A stretch of 64,000 bases of DNA from Sipunculus nudus (taxonomy: Eukaryota > Annelida > Sipuncula > Golfingiida > Sipunculidae): the NCBI GenBank assembly GCA_026874595.1, contig CM049315.1:6130664-6194663 (forward strand), given 5' to 3'. The translations under genes and the position numbers were made by a program. Shown here in pieces: positions 39,743 to 51,600 of the stretch; within the stretch, counting starts at the first letter, position 1, and every line of letters begins with the position of its first letter. Below the pieces are notes generated by a model that was not told the origin of the DNA, did not search any database, and worked only from the letters and a program-made list of their open reading frames with translations.

Positions 39743-40720
39743 AACTCTAATGCTGAAACAAGGGACCCATGGGTCACTGTGCTCAGCTGAAGTTGACCTT
39801 GAAGGTTAAAATAAAAAAATATCAAATGGAGATAAAGTGTAAGAGGAAGAGGTATTATAGGCCATGGTTGGTTTATATGATTGGTTTGTATTGATGAGCA
39901 GGAAATTTTTGCAAATAATATTTTTTGACCTGACCATGTGTTTCCTAATGTTGAAACTGAAGCATGTGAGCAGTTTGTGAATAAATGATCTGTACTGTTT
40001 CCATGATCATTTCACTTCATTCAAAATGCTTTAAGGATAAAAAAGTTCAATCATAATTACTTAATATTTAAAAAAGGACAGACAAACCGGTAGACAAACA
40101 AAGTTGATAATATATGAAGTTTCAATTATTTCTTAATCTATTTATTATATCATATTTTTTTAAAGTTTAACACCTGCAATTATACACAACTGAATATATA
40201 ATTTGCTTTCAAAATTCAGACTTAAATAGCTTAATTCCAATTACATACAGCATATGAAAGTTATTTCTACAGAAGAATATGTTTCAATAAGATCTAACCC
40301 TATTTTTTTTTTAATTAAATAAATTTGCAATAAAAACTAATGTCTTAGTGCACAGGAATCGATGGCAGCCGGGGGGTGGGGGGGGGGGGGTCAGATTGTG
40401 GGATTAACAACACTTCTGCATATATACATAGAGGGCAAACAAAGCCAGATCTCCAATTCTGCTGAGGCAGGAAAATAATGAACAAATGTTGGTATAAGTT
40501 CCTCAATTTTTTTTATTATTAATTTATATTTCTATAAATTTCCAATATAACATATATATCTGAATATATCTGAAAGTTGATTCATAATTGTAAATGGCAT
40601 TATCATAAAATTCATTGTTGTCAGATAACACCATTTCATGCATACAAATGATTATTTATTTTTTACCACAAAAATATATCTTTTAAATATGAAAAACAAT
40701 AATTATCTAAAAACTATAGA
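39743..40720. repeat. Non-coding dispersed element, left portion
   Basis: It starts near the 12-bp palindrome GACCCATGGGTC (39765-39776) followed by a CTCAGCTGA phrase. The same palindrome is at 60200. AT-rich with a poly-G run at about 40373. It probably continues after the nested insertion, ending near 43268 in a GACAGACGGACGACGGAC tail. Confidence 0.4.
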
Positions 40721-41865
40721 TATTTCTTGGCACCGCAGTTGCCATAGTATCCCCAGACAATTAACCCCCCCGAAGAATAGCATCCCATCTTGAATTCAGA
40801 TGCAGAGACTGACATTTGGCAAGCCACCATGGTTTCTTATATGTATGGGCATATTTAAGGTAAAGGTCACTCTCATAGGAGAGGTCATGATCAAAATTGA
40901 AATATATCTCATTATGGTACCCATGTCTATATACATGATATGAAAGAAATCTATCAATTAGTTTTCAACTTATCATGCTCACAGTGCTGTGAAGTGGCAA
41001 TGGTGGGGTATTACAAGGTGCGAAAGCAAGAAAACGACACAAGGTGGCGCCACCTGTATATCATTTCAGCGTAATCGCTTTTGTGACTTTTAAAAATGCA
41101 TCAAGGTCATCCATATTCGAACTTAGCCTAGCCCTTGATAAGATGCGTCAAACCTATGGGTTTGGTGACTGTACCTCAAATTCTTAAAAAGTTATTGCGT
41201 TAACATCATTTTAACGAGAAAACGACACAAGGTGGCGCCGCCTGGTCTCTAAAAAAAGACAAAGCTATCCAGGTTCTTCGGTCAATTTTATTTTTGGATC
41301 ATTCCATGTATCCCTTACTGAGACATTAAAGATTTTGTGTGAATTTCACCAAATATTGGAATATTCAAGGTCAAGGCCACTCTCATAGGAAAGGTAATGA
41401 CCCCAATTTATAAAAACATCATCCCATAACCCATATCTATATATAATTATAATAAAAAAGAAATCTGTGCATTAGTTTTTTACTTAAAATGCCCACAGTA
41501 CTGTGAAGTGGCAATTTTGGGGGTATTCAAAGGCACAAAAACAAGTAAAGAATAATAGGTGGCGCCACCAGTTTCTGGAACATGACAACCCTATTCATGA
41601 TCTTCTTGATTTAGGGATCAATCCATGTAAGATTTCTTGAGATATTTAAGAATTTGTGTGATTTTCCCCCAAAATTTGACCTATTCAAGGTCAAGGACAC
41701 TCTCCTAATAAAGGTCATGACCTCATTTTAAATAGGCGTCGTCCTCTCACCCATATCTATACATATACCAAGTTTTGTAAAGATAAGTGAAATATTTTTT
41801 GAGTTATGTGGCGGCGGCGGGACCGTCATGAAAACATAGTATCCCCCGACTTTGTCTGGGGATAC
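40721..41865 (+). mobile_element. Hairpin-ended non-autonomous element, subfamily A, copy 1
   Basis: The left end is ATTTCTTGGCACCGCAGTTGCC (stem TGGCA/TGCCA). The right end, after AAAACATA, is a hairpin: GTATCCCCCGAC, loop TTT, GTCTGGGGATAC (one mismatch in 12). The interior repeats CAAGGTCAAGGCCACTCTCA phrases and GGTGGCGCCACC-like palindromes. It shares its last 220 bp, including GGCGGCGGCGGGACCG, with the copy ending at 45696. No coding capacity; presumably mobilised in trans. Confidence 0.65.
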
Positions 41866-42124
41866 AATAATACTTGATTCAGATTTCACCATTTTAAATT
41901 CTGCCTTTATTTATCAATAATTTGCTTCATATTTTATAAATTTAAGCATACTGATGGGTTAAATTACATATTTTAAAATCATTTAAAGACAATTGATTCC
42001 TTTAAAAATCCTACATTAAGACAACATGGCATCTTCTGGATTACACCCTGAATAACTTTTTCAAGGAAAGGTTTTGTATACTGGAGTGACAACAGCATTA
42101 CAATTAAGGATATACAGTAAAAAC

Positions 42125-42575
42125 AATGCATACTGCATAACACTTGGTGGGTTGGGTTTGCGGGGGGATTGGGGTGGTGATATGAGAATAACTGTTCACT
42201 TGTTAGAGCAAGGGATCTCCCCCAGTGCCTGTGACAAATCAGAAACCCTGGCATAGCTGACTTCCAGTGACCTGGAGTGGTGATATGAGAATAACTGAAC
42301 ACATGTCACAGGGGGGGGGGGGGGGTGATATGAGAATAACTTTTCACATGTTAGAGCAGGGGATCTCCCCCAGTGACTGTTACAAATAAGAAACCCTGGA
42401 ATAGCTGACTTCCAGTGACCTGGAGTGGTGATATGAGAATAACTGTACACATGTCACGGGGGGGGGTGATATGAGAATAACTGTTCACATGTTAGAGCAG
42501 GGGATCTCCCCCAGTGACTGTTACAAATAAGAAACCCTGGCATAGCTGACTTCTAGTGACCTGGAGTGGAACCCT
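42125..42575. repeat. Tandem repeat of about 145-150 bp, 3 copies
   Basis: The order GGTGATATGAGAATAACTGT, CACATGTTAGAGCAGGGGAT, CTCCCCCAGTGACTG, AAGAAACCCTGGCATAGCTG, ACTTCCAGTGACCTGGAGTG repeats from 42173, 42325 and 42466, with G runs of different length between units. Confidence 0.8.
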
Positions 42576-43268
42576 GCATCTGAACAAAGCAAATGACTAC
42601 AATAGAGCCTCAAGAAAAAAAATAATAACAAGCCTAATTTTCAAGCTTTTATTTTCAAATTTCAGATTTGAACAAATTATATACTTATGTTAATATGCTG
42701 TGAAAATTTAATCAATAGTACTTACAGGAAAAAAAGTGCAAATTTTAAGGTAATGATTTTATTTTTATGCTAATAACTTTAAAAATTTACAAAATTCAGA
42801 TCTAATTTTGGGTAAACAATTTAATCTTAATTAAACAAAGATATATACTTGGGAAAATAGTCTCTAGTTTTTCATGTTAAGTGAGTAAATATTTTTCCTG
42901 ATTTTTTACAAAGTCCATTATGTTCAGGCTCATAGCTTAGAAATTATACTAAACAGACTTAATTTCTAGCAAGTATATAGGAAATATATAGGAGATAAAT
43001 TCTGGTAAATATAAAGAAAAAGTAAAGATAAGTAGTTCTGATATTTGGCAGTCCCGAAGTTTGATAACAGGTTTTTAATGGAAATTTGAGATTTTTCCTA
43101 AATATCTTGAAGGAAAGAAGTCATATTTACCCAATTTTCGGTATGGTAGGAGATTTTTGGGACATCTAACAGTATGCCAAATTTTGGATTCGTAGGTCTA
43201 ACGGTTTCAAAACGTGCAAGTCTAACCGACAGACGGACGACGGACAACAACTATAGCTCAGATGACTT
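42576..43268. repeat. Non-coding dispersed element, right portion
   Basis: AT-rich, ending in ACCGACAGACGGACGACGGA, then TATAGCTCAGATGACTTATA, a typical non-coding tail. It directly abuts the LINE fragment at about 43269. Confidence 0.45.
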
Positions 43269-43678
43269 ATAGTCAGCTAAGCTAAATGCGGAAGCAATGA
43301 TCTTCTCTCAGAAAAATCAAACTTGATCATTCTGACATATTTCTAGATAATGTAAAGATTAAAAACTCCAAGAGCTACAAACACCTTGGAATTACCCTAC
43401 AATCTAATGGAAAATGGGATGAGCATATTCACAACATCATTACTAAAGCTAATAAAAGAATGCTTATACTTCGGAAATGTAAATACCTCTTAGACCGTTA
43501 ATCGTTGTGAAACAGTTACTTTAGCTACATCAGACCAATTTTAGAATATGCAAACATAGCATGGTCCAGTTTATCAAGTGGACTCGCTGATTGGATTGAG
43601 AAGCAACTAGAAGCAGCTCGTATAATTACAGGAGCGGTTAAAGGCACAAGCCATGAATCACTTTATATCGAAACAAGA
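43269..43678 (+). pseudogene. LINE reverse-transcriptase C-terminal fragment, part 1
   Basis: The conceptual frame reads NAEAMIFSQKN, then YKHLGITLQSNGKWDEHI, ITKANKRMLILRKCKYLLDR, a stop, YIRPILEYANIAWSSLSS and LEAARIITGAVKGTSHESLY. These are hallmark C-terminal motifs of non-LTR retrotransposon ORF2 (KHLG, RPxLEYA, QLEAARIITGA). It has an internal stop and frame damage, so it is dead. It is cut at 43678 by the hairpin-ended element and resumes at 45704. Confidence 0.85.
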
Positions 43679-45696
43679 CATTTCTTGGCACCAGAGTGCC
43701 AGAGTATCCCCAGAGTATCCCCAGACATAGTAGCCCCCCCCCCCCCCCCTTAAGAATAGGCCCCATTTTCAGCAGCATATACTGACACTTGGCATATTTA
43801 TTGTTTCTTCCATCTATCAATCCACAATCTTGTTGAAGATGTTGGTCCTGTGACCTTGATCTTTTTAAAGATGTGTCCTGTGACCTTGACCTTTGGACCC
43901 AAAAATCAATTCGGTTCTTGCTTTCCCATGGGACATATACAAGTCAAGTTTGAAATCTATCCATCAATAAAGCAGGAATTATCATCCAAAAACTAATTTT
44001 TGGACAGATGGCTCCTGTGACCTTAACCTTTGTCCTTGTGACCTCAAATTTGATAGGGTTCTCCCTCTCTTGGTAGGTGAACTGTATGTGCAAGATGAAA
44101 GATCTGAGATGAAATGTTTGGCTGAAAATGCATCCACATCTTTTTAAAGATGTGTCCTGTGACCTTGACCTTTGACCTCATGACCCAAAAATCAATTCGG
44201 GTCTTGCTTTCCCATGGGACATATACAAGTCAAGTTTGAAATCTATCCATCAATACAGCAGGAATTATCATCCAAACACTAATTTTTGGACAGATGGCTC
44301 CTGTGACCTTCACCTTTGACCTTGTGACCTCAAAATTGATAGGGGTCTTCCACTCTTGGAAGGTGAACTATATGTGCAAGATGAAAGATCTGAGATGAAT
44401 TTTTTGGCTGAAAATGCATCCACAATCTTTTTAGAGAGGTTTCCTGTGACCTTGACCTTTGACCTCATGACCCCAAAATCAATTCGGTTCTTGCTTTTCC
44501 AATGGGTCAAATACAAGTCAAGTTTGAAATCCATACATCAATAAAAGAAGGAATTATCATCCAGAAACTAATTTTTGGACAGATGGCTCCTGTGACCTTC
44601 ACCTTTGACCTAGTGACCTCAAAATTGATAGGGTTGTTCCTCTCTTGGCAGGTGAACTATATGTGCAAGATGAAAGATCTAAGATGAAATGTTTGGCTGA
44701 AAATGCATCCACATCTTTTTTAAAGATGTGTCCTGTGACCTTGACCTTTGACCTCATGACCCCAAAATCAATTTGGGTCTTGCTTTTCCAATGGGACATA
44801 TACAAGTTTGAAATCCATACATTAATAAAAGCAGGAATTATCATCCAGAAACTAATTTTTGGACAGATGGCTCCTGTGACCTTCACCTTTGACCTTGTGA
44901 CTTCAAAATTGATAGGGGTCTTCCACTCCTGGCAGGTGAACTATATGTGCAAGATGAAAAATCCGAGATATTTGTTTGGCTGAAAATGCATTCACAGTAT
45001 CTTTTAAGATGCCAGTCCAGTGACCTTGACCTTTGACCTCATGACCCTAGAACCTATAGGGTTCTTACTTTAGTGGTGGGCTATACATAACTCATGTTTG
45101 AAATCCATATGGCTATCAAATCTGGAGATATCATAAGAGGTGTGTGAGTTTCACCATATATGGCAATATTAAAGGTCAAGACCACTCTCATAGGAAAGGT
45201 CATGACCCCAATTTAAATAAACATCATCCCATAACCCATACCTATGTATATGCATAATATAAAAGAAATCTGTGCATTAGTTTTTGACTTATAATGCTCA
45301 CAGTACTTAAAGGTGGCAATTTTGGGGGTATTAAACGGCACGAAAACAAGTAAAGAATAATAGGTGGTGCCACCAGTTTCTGGAACATGACAACCCTATC
45401 CATGATCTTCCATCAACTTGATTTTGGGATAAATCCATGCAAGATTTCTTGAGATATTAAAGAATTTGTGTTATTTTCCCCAAAATTGGACCTATTCAAG
45501 GTCAAGGACACACTCCTAGTAAAGGTCATGACCTCATTTTAAATACGCGTCGTCCTCTTACCCATATCTATACATATACCAAGTTTGGTAAAGTTCCGTG
45601 AAATATTTTTTGGGTTATCGCGCCAACAAGATTTATATGCGGCGGCGGCGGGACCGGTATGAAAACATAGTATCCCCAGACTTTGTCTGGGGATAC
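43679..45696 (+). mobile_element. Hairpin-ended non-autonomous element, subfamily A, copy 2, inserted in the LINE
   Basis: The left end is CATTTCTTGGCACCAGAGTGCC with stem TGGCAC/GTGCCA. The right end is a perfect hairpin, GTATCCCCAGAC (45670-45681), loop TTT, GTCTGGGGATAC (45685-45696). Flanks are AACAAGA at 43672-43678 and 45697-45703, a 5-7-bp target duplication. Removing the element restores the LINE phrase YIETRWATLIHRRE. It is longer than copy 1 because of the 288-bp tandem array inside. Confidence 0.8.
43840..45060. repeat. 288-bp tandem array rich in TGACCTTGACCTTTGACCT motifs
   Basis: Four to five units, with the phrase CCTGTGACCTTGACCTTTG at about 43869, 44156, 44446, 44734 and (as CCAGTGACC) 45016. 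Each unit holds two clusters: TGACCTTGACCTTTGACCT followed by CATGACC, and CACCTTTGACCTTGTGACCT. On the other strand these read as TCAAGGTCA (extended monomer half-site) and AGGTCAAAGGTCA (DR1). The open frames across the array arise from the repeat and are not genes. Confidence 0.85.
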
Positions 45697-45703
45697 AACA
45701 AGA

Positions 45704-46062
45704 TGGGCTACACTGATACACAGAAGAGAATCTAATCAGATATGCCATATTCGTTAAAAATTACCAACAAAGAAGTACCCCAATATCTATACCTGCTCCT
45801 ACCACCTAGATATCAACACTATTTCACTCGTACAGACCCTGCAAATAATTCTTTGCCAGGACTAAATTATATTATGAATCATTTCTTCCCAAATCAATCA
45901 GACTTTGGAACTCTTTTGATAGTGAAAAGAGGAATTTATTATCACCAAGAACATTTAAACTAAAAATACTTAGAAATATCAAAACACCTAAATATTATAA
46001 TACAGGAACACGGTCTTCTCAAATAATTCATGCCCGCCTCAGAATGAAATGCAGCAACTTAA
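45704..46062 (+). pseudogene. LINE ORF2 fragment, part 2
   Basis: It continues part 1: WATLIHRRE, then KITNKEVPQYLYLLLPPRYQ and ARLRMKCSNLN, matching the conserved NKETPxYLxxLLPP block and the LRIKCSxLN block of non-LTR elements. Frameshifts separate the blocks. It is cut at 46062 by a MITE. Confidence 0.8.
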
Positions 46063-46211
46063 ACCAGAAGCGGATCCGGGGGGGGGGGGGGGGGTCCGGA
46101 GAGTCCCCCTTTTCATCAGAAACAGACCTGAGGACCTTTTTTTAAGGGTTTTCTTTAGTCCTCCTGGGTTGGACCCCCCCCCCCCCCTTTCCCTAAATCC
46201 GGGATCCGCCC
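46063..46211. mobile_element. MITE-like element, GGATCC-end family, copy 3, inserted in the LINE
   Basis: It runs from CAGAAGCGGATCCGGGGGG to CCTAAATCCGGGATCCGCCC, with the family phrase TAGTCCTCCTGGGTTGGACC. It interrupts the LINE C terminus between KCSNLN and the Cys-rich tail. Confidence 0.7.
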
Positions 46212-46870
46212 AACTATTATGTTTCTACGTCATCCATCTGAGAACAAGTCTTGTCAATGCGGTTATCCAATAGAATATGAAAAACACTTCTTACTGCAAT
46301 GTCCTGTCTTCACTGCCCAAAGAAATGACTACTTACCAATATACTTACCTGTATAAACATTATTATTTGGAGATGTAGAAAAAGACCAAGAATACAACAC
46401 TAAACTATTTGAGCAATTAAGTATTGTTATTTATAGATAAAACAAAGCGCTTTAAGGCAAAATAATCAAAACATAATTATAAAATAATTATAATAATAAT
46501 TTTAAAATGGTGACAGTCAAATCTCACAGCAAAACCTCCATTTGTAGTTAACCTCTTCCGTTTGAAATTAATCTTGTCCACTGAAACAACAATCCATTAT
46601 CCCCGCTTCCTCTTCTTCCGATAAAAAAAATTCTCTCCACAGCATCCCAGCAAGCCACTCACTATATAACCTCACCAATATTATCAGCGTGTAAACAACC
46701 ATCATTAAGTTAACTTTTGTCCATACTGTCAATAATCAATAATTCTGTATGTCATGGGAACGGGCAAACCTAAGCCTTCAGGTTTGCGCTCAATCCCTTT
46801 GATACTCTGAATTCGCTTAATGATCACTGTGTATTTTGTACTATCTTGTATCAATAAAATCTTTCAAACA
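46212..46870 (+). pseudogene. LINE ORF2 fragment, part 3, with 3' UTR
   Basis: The frame FLRHPSENKSCQCGYPIEYE then KHFLLQCPVF shows the C-x-C...H-x4-C arrangement of LINE C termini. LLFGDVEKDQEYNTKLFEQL and SIVIYR then run to a stop at about 46438. The 3' UTR follows, ending AATAAAATCTTTCAAACAAAC before the 15-bp duplication. Confidence 0.8.
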
Positions 46871-46885
46871 AACACAGTGACGTCA

Positions 46886-47380
46886 CATGAACCTTGATGA
46901 TGGTCCTACTTATATGTTCGGTTTCATTCAGGGTTGCGCCTAACAAAACACAATGACGTCACAAGAACCTTGATGATTGTCGATTTCATTCTGGGGAGTT
47001 CCGTCTTTGAATACACCGATTGAAGGCCGTTGTGAGCCCACAGGTTTAAATCAGTGTATAATCTGTATTAACTACAGTTTCGTACTATTGGTACAACTTA
47101 TGATGCTGGTGGTTGGGGGACACCCTGAAAGGAACAATTACCCCCAACAAATGCTTATGACCACCACAGGAAAAGTTACCGCGAATGGCCATGATGGCGC
47201 TCTTGTAAGGTTTACAGTTGTTAGAATTATGTCGCATATATGCTTTTTTTACCCGGGCCTTGCCAAGGCAGATGACCTGTAGATTACCTGATTAATACTG
47301 CTGATCTTATCAGGTTTTCTTACCGTCTGTCACTCACACTATATATCTCAAGACCAGTTATAGCGATTACGTTGGTTTTA
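46886..47380. other. Intergenic sequence next to the LINE 3' end
   Basis: It contains a second copy of the flanking phrase (TTTCATTCAGGGTTGCGCC, AACACAATGACGTCACAAGAA) at about 46921-46975, so the locus has a local duplication of roughly 65 bp. No gene. Confidence 0.5.
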
Positions 47381-47878
47381 AGGGTGCCTTTCCATATACA
47401 TGCGGGTCCCCACGGGGGAACCGCACGCAGACTTTTGGAATCCAGCAGTGTTGGATTTTTTCGAGGGCGATTGTGCGGATACCGCATGAGGTATATCATT
47501 TGCCGTATGTGCCTTATTCTTTTGGTAAAGGTTAAAGAGCTGACAGAGCTTGTACGGCTATATGACCATATGATAAAGGACTATATGACCGGTCTTCGCC
47601 GAAAAAAAGGGGCGGTAGGCCGCAGAGCTGGTACAGGACAGCCAGCATGTAATCCTGAATAATGAGATATTAAACTTCACGTCCTCAATATAAATGTTCC
47701 AACTGAATACTGAATTAAATCATCACACTAAAGTTTGAGAAATCGTGATTATTAATGCACACGTTTCACAAAATAAATTGGTTATCCGCATGCAAGGACC
47801 CGCACATATTGAAATGGGCTATTCGCGTGAGCTTATCAGCGAGGACAAAAATCCGCATGTATGAAAAGGTCAGGTCCC
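47381..47878. mobile_element. Possible DNA transposon remnant with imperfect TIRs
   Basis: The left end, GGGTGCCTTTCCATATACAT, then GCGG, and the right end inverted, GGGACCTGACCTTTTCATAC, then ATGCGG, share CCTTT-CATA-CATGCGG with small gaps. GGG ends and TTTCCATA are reminiscent of PIF/Harbinger-type elements. The interior is non-coding. No clean target duplication. Confidence 0.35.
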
Positions 47879-48282
47879 TTTTCTAATTTCAGACCAGTGA
47901 AAAATTAACATGGGCAGCTCTCGGTCATCTTGAAACTACGATGAACGTTATGTCGAGAACTTTTTTCGAGAGCAATTTTCGTGATCTTTTAAGTTGTTCC
48001 CTGGGAGGGGTGTGCTATCGAATAGCAGTCTCATCTGGCCATCGAGCCGCAATCTCGGTAATCCTTTATAGTAAACCGTAATCAAGGATTTTATGGTTCC
48101 CATCATTTTTAGGTTATCACCAGATAACTTAATAAAGTAATAAAAGCACAATTAACAGATATCGTCCTAAATTTAGATCATAGGATGAACGGGTATATAT
48201 TTAAAATTTTTAAGGTAGCAACTTGAAAGAAGACGAAGAATGTTTAAACACACAAATAGAGTTTACATTAATAAATAAAGCA

Positions 48283-48288
48283 TTTATT
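48283..48288 (-). terminator. Poly(A) signal of ALG11
   Basis: AATAAA on the minus strand (TTTATT on +), 37 bases downstream of the ALG11 stop codon. Confidence 0.75.
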
Positions 48289-48324
48289 ATATAACGATAA
48301 GTGAACAAGGGAGCACAAGGAAGA

Positions 48325-48608
48325 TCAGTATTTGTACTCCACAAACAATGGTTCTGTAGCAGTGAGAAACCCAGCTTCAAACTCGGCCTCCGAGAAGCGA
48401 CTGACAGACTCCCTGGCCGCCAGTCTGATGGCCTGCCGCGCCTCGTCTGACATAGTGAAAATCTGAGTCAAGGCCTGGGAGTACGTCTCCACAGAGTCTG
48501 CAAGGAACCCAGTCCTCTGGCCGTTTAGTGGCACAACTATGTCCATCTTTGGTCCGCCAGAGTTGTGTGCAAGCGTGATACACCCTGATGCCATCATCTC
48601 AACCACCC
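48325..48608 (-). CDS. ALG11: ALG11 exon 4 (last)
   Basis: Acceptor GTTATTTTAG|GG completes the glycine of EHFGIG and continues [20 protein letters not shown]. It supplies the second Glu of EX7E and the nucleotide-sugar loop. It ends PLFVEYKY and stop. Confidence 0.96.
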
Positions 48609-51600
48609 CTAAAATAACAGAAACACCGTGTCACTTGAATGATAGATAATGTAAAAACACGTAAAAGGGGCACCGTCTTATGATCAAATGTATAGCAACA
48701 TTTACAGGTAGTACAATTTTATGATCAAAATGTAAAATGTTTGTTAGAAATCTTGAATGACTATGATAATTCCTACATCAAACTGATTACATCTTATCAC
48801 CTGAACACAACTTCATCATGTTTTTTGGTAATTTCATCAAAGATTGGATATTGTGCACTTCTGAGGAGGCAATAACCAATTTTGATGTTAATATACTTAA
48901 GGCCAATCAGGATGGAAGGGGGGGGGGGGGGGGATAGTCCCATGACTACAACTCAGTCTGTCCAGCTGAGCTAACATTAACAAGTGAAATGAAAGTAATT
49001 TTTTTACAAATAATGTAAATCATTAACATTTTCAACCCAAAATATTGAGTTCACATGTGAAGTTTGTTGTCACTAAGGGAGTCACAATACAATGATTGTA
49101 TGCAGTTCTTACCTATTCCAAAATGTTCATTCCACATGGTATGAAGACCAACAGAGGCAGTGCCCAGGCTCTCCTTCAGCTGGTGGAATGGTACATTTAG
49201 CTGGAATTCTACGTGGTCCTGTATTTGTAACTCTTCACACAATTTCTTGAGATTCTCAACCCTCTCCCCATCTTCTGTGTTTCTGCTACTGCCTATTAAC
49301 ACTAGTTTGTAAGTGTTCCTTTTACTTGGGGGCACCCCTTTGAGAAAATTTTCAAAAGCATTTATTTGCAGTGGGTGGTCTTTTTCTGGTCTAAATTGTG
49401 CAACAGATACAATATATTTGCGCTGTTGATTCTCGGGTCTCTCTAGTGGCAGATCTAGGAAAGCTTTGGTATCACATGGTGGGTAAACCACACAAGTTCT
49501 GTCACCTGCATGCCATAGTGCTAATATGTGACCTTGCGTCCATGAAGAATTCACCATGACCACATGACAACGCTTTCCCGTGATACCATACATATAAGCA
49601 AAAAGATGATAATACGCTAATTTGAGTGAACTCAGAAAAGGACTTTTTGCAATAATTCCCGCATTGTTAAAAGCTTGTGTCCGCTGTTGCACTCTGTCCA
49701 ACATATCAGTGCTGATTGTAGGGTAGTGTACATAACATGCCACTTTGCATTTTCCTAAATACTTAAATAGTGGAATGGTGAATGCATATCCCATAGTATC
49801 AATAAATACATCAGGAACATACTTCATTATAGCTTCCCAGCCCAAGTACACAGATCCCAGACTTTGGCCAAGGAGGGTAAAGTATGGGTAACGGCTGGCT
49901 TCCACCCAGTTCCTTTTATGTAGATAAACAAATTCTATAGGCTTTGGAAGGATAATATTGAAACGGTCCCTTGCTTTGGTTAGTATCTCTGCTTCACTTG
50001 CATTGGTGTCACCTGTGTACACTACACACCTCACATGTGGATATCTACAAACAAATCATAAAAATGTAATGATTAAATTAATGTTTTTTACAATAAAAAA
50101 ATAAATAACTAAAATAAATAGTTGGGTCATTCCAAAATCAAAAACACTGTTATCACGGCATTGCTCTGTCCATGCCTTCTGACCAGACCTGTGTGACATC
50201 TGGTGGGTATTTATTAAACCAATCAGCCTGCCACCTGATGACTACTTATGCCTAGCATAAGTAATAACCAGAAAGCTGGACATGTTTTTGTAATAAATAT
50301 TTTGTTACATTAATATTAAATGCACTTTGTTCTGTGTTAATTAGCTCTTTTACTGTGTTTATAGTTAATGTGTGTGTGAATGCAAGTCAGAGAAAGACAG
50401 AGAGACATATATCATGATTTATTTTCCACAGTTTTACCTGAGAACTATTTAGGAATGAGGCGTGGCTGACCTTAATTGAGATTTGGTAGGTGATTTTTTA
50501 AAAACCTAAACATTAAAGCTATTAGAATCACAAAATATATTTTTGAAAATGGCTGGCCACTGGCCAGGTCAATGGACAAATATTCACTGCAAGCTGTCGC
50601 TCAGATTGCTTTCAGCTAGATTAGCTGAACACCTTAGAGATGACACTTACTTTAACTGTAATGCTCTAATAGCTGTCCACAGGACCCTCTCACCGCCTCC
50701 TCCTGCATTACAGTAAGGGTGAAACAAGCCAACCACCGTGACCTCCTTGCCATCAGTGTCTTCTTGACGTAGGTGGGGTAGGAGTTTGTGCTTGCGGTAT
50801 TGGATCCACTGTCTGAGAAGAGCATACACAAGGACCAGCACCGGAATTGTAAAGGCACATGTCACTATGAGAGCTGTAGCACACGTGGACACAAACCTGA
50901 AAAAGAAGGCACATGTCACTGAGAGCTGTAGCACATGTGGACACAAACTTGAAAAAGAAAGCACATGTCACTGAGAGCTGTAGCACACGTGAACACAAAT
51001 TTGAAAAAGAAGGCACATGTCACTATGAGAGCTGTAGCACACGTGGACACAAACCTGAAAAGTAGGCACATGTCACTGAGAGCTGTAGCACACGTGGACA
51101 CAAACTTGAAAAAGAAGGCACATGTCACTGAGAGCTGTAGCACACGTGGACACAAACCTGAAAAAGAAGGCACATGGTACTATGAGAGCTGTAGTACACA
51201 TGGACACAAACCTGAAAAGTAGGCACATTTCACTATGAGAGGTGTAGCACACGTGGACATAAACCTGAAAAAGAAGGCACATGTTACTATGAGAGCTGTA
51301 GTACACATGTACACAAACCTGAAAAGTAGGAACATTTCACTAAGAGAGCTGTAGCACACATGGACACAAACCTGAAAAAGAAGGCACATGTCACTGAGAG
51401 CTGTAGTACACAAGGACATAAACCTGAATAAAGGGGCACATGTCACTGAGAGCTGTAGCACAAGTGGACACAAACCTGAAATAGAAGGCACATGTCACTA
51501 TAAGAGCTGTAGCACACGTGGACACAAACCTGAAAAAGAAGGCACATGTCATTGAGAGCTGTAGCACACATGGACACAAACCTGATAATATAGGCATAAA

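Larger units (their letters stand above)
39728..46885. mobile_element. 7.1-kb composite transposon nest bounded by a 15-bp direct repeat
   Basis: AACACAGTGACGTCA occurs at 39728-39742 and again at 46871-46885, immediately after the LINE 3' tail (AATAAAATCTTTCAAAC). Read simply, it is a target-site duplication produced when a LINE copied itself in; the interior then took further insertions. A caveat is that the locus is locally duplicated: GGGTTGCGCCTAACA occurs at 39713 and 46932, so some of the repeat may predate the insertion. Confidence 0.55.

Noticed and set aside
44310-44983. Several 60-112-codon frames on both strands
   Set aside because: They repeat every 288 bp with the tandem array and are by-products of its periodicity.
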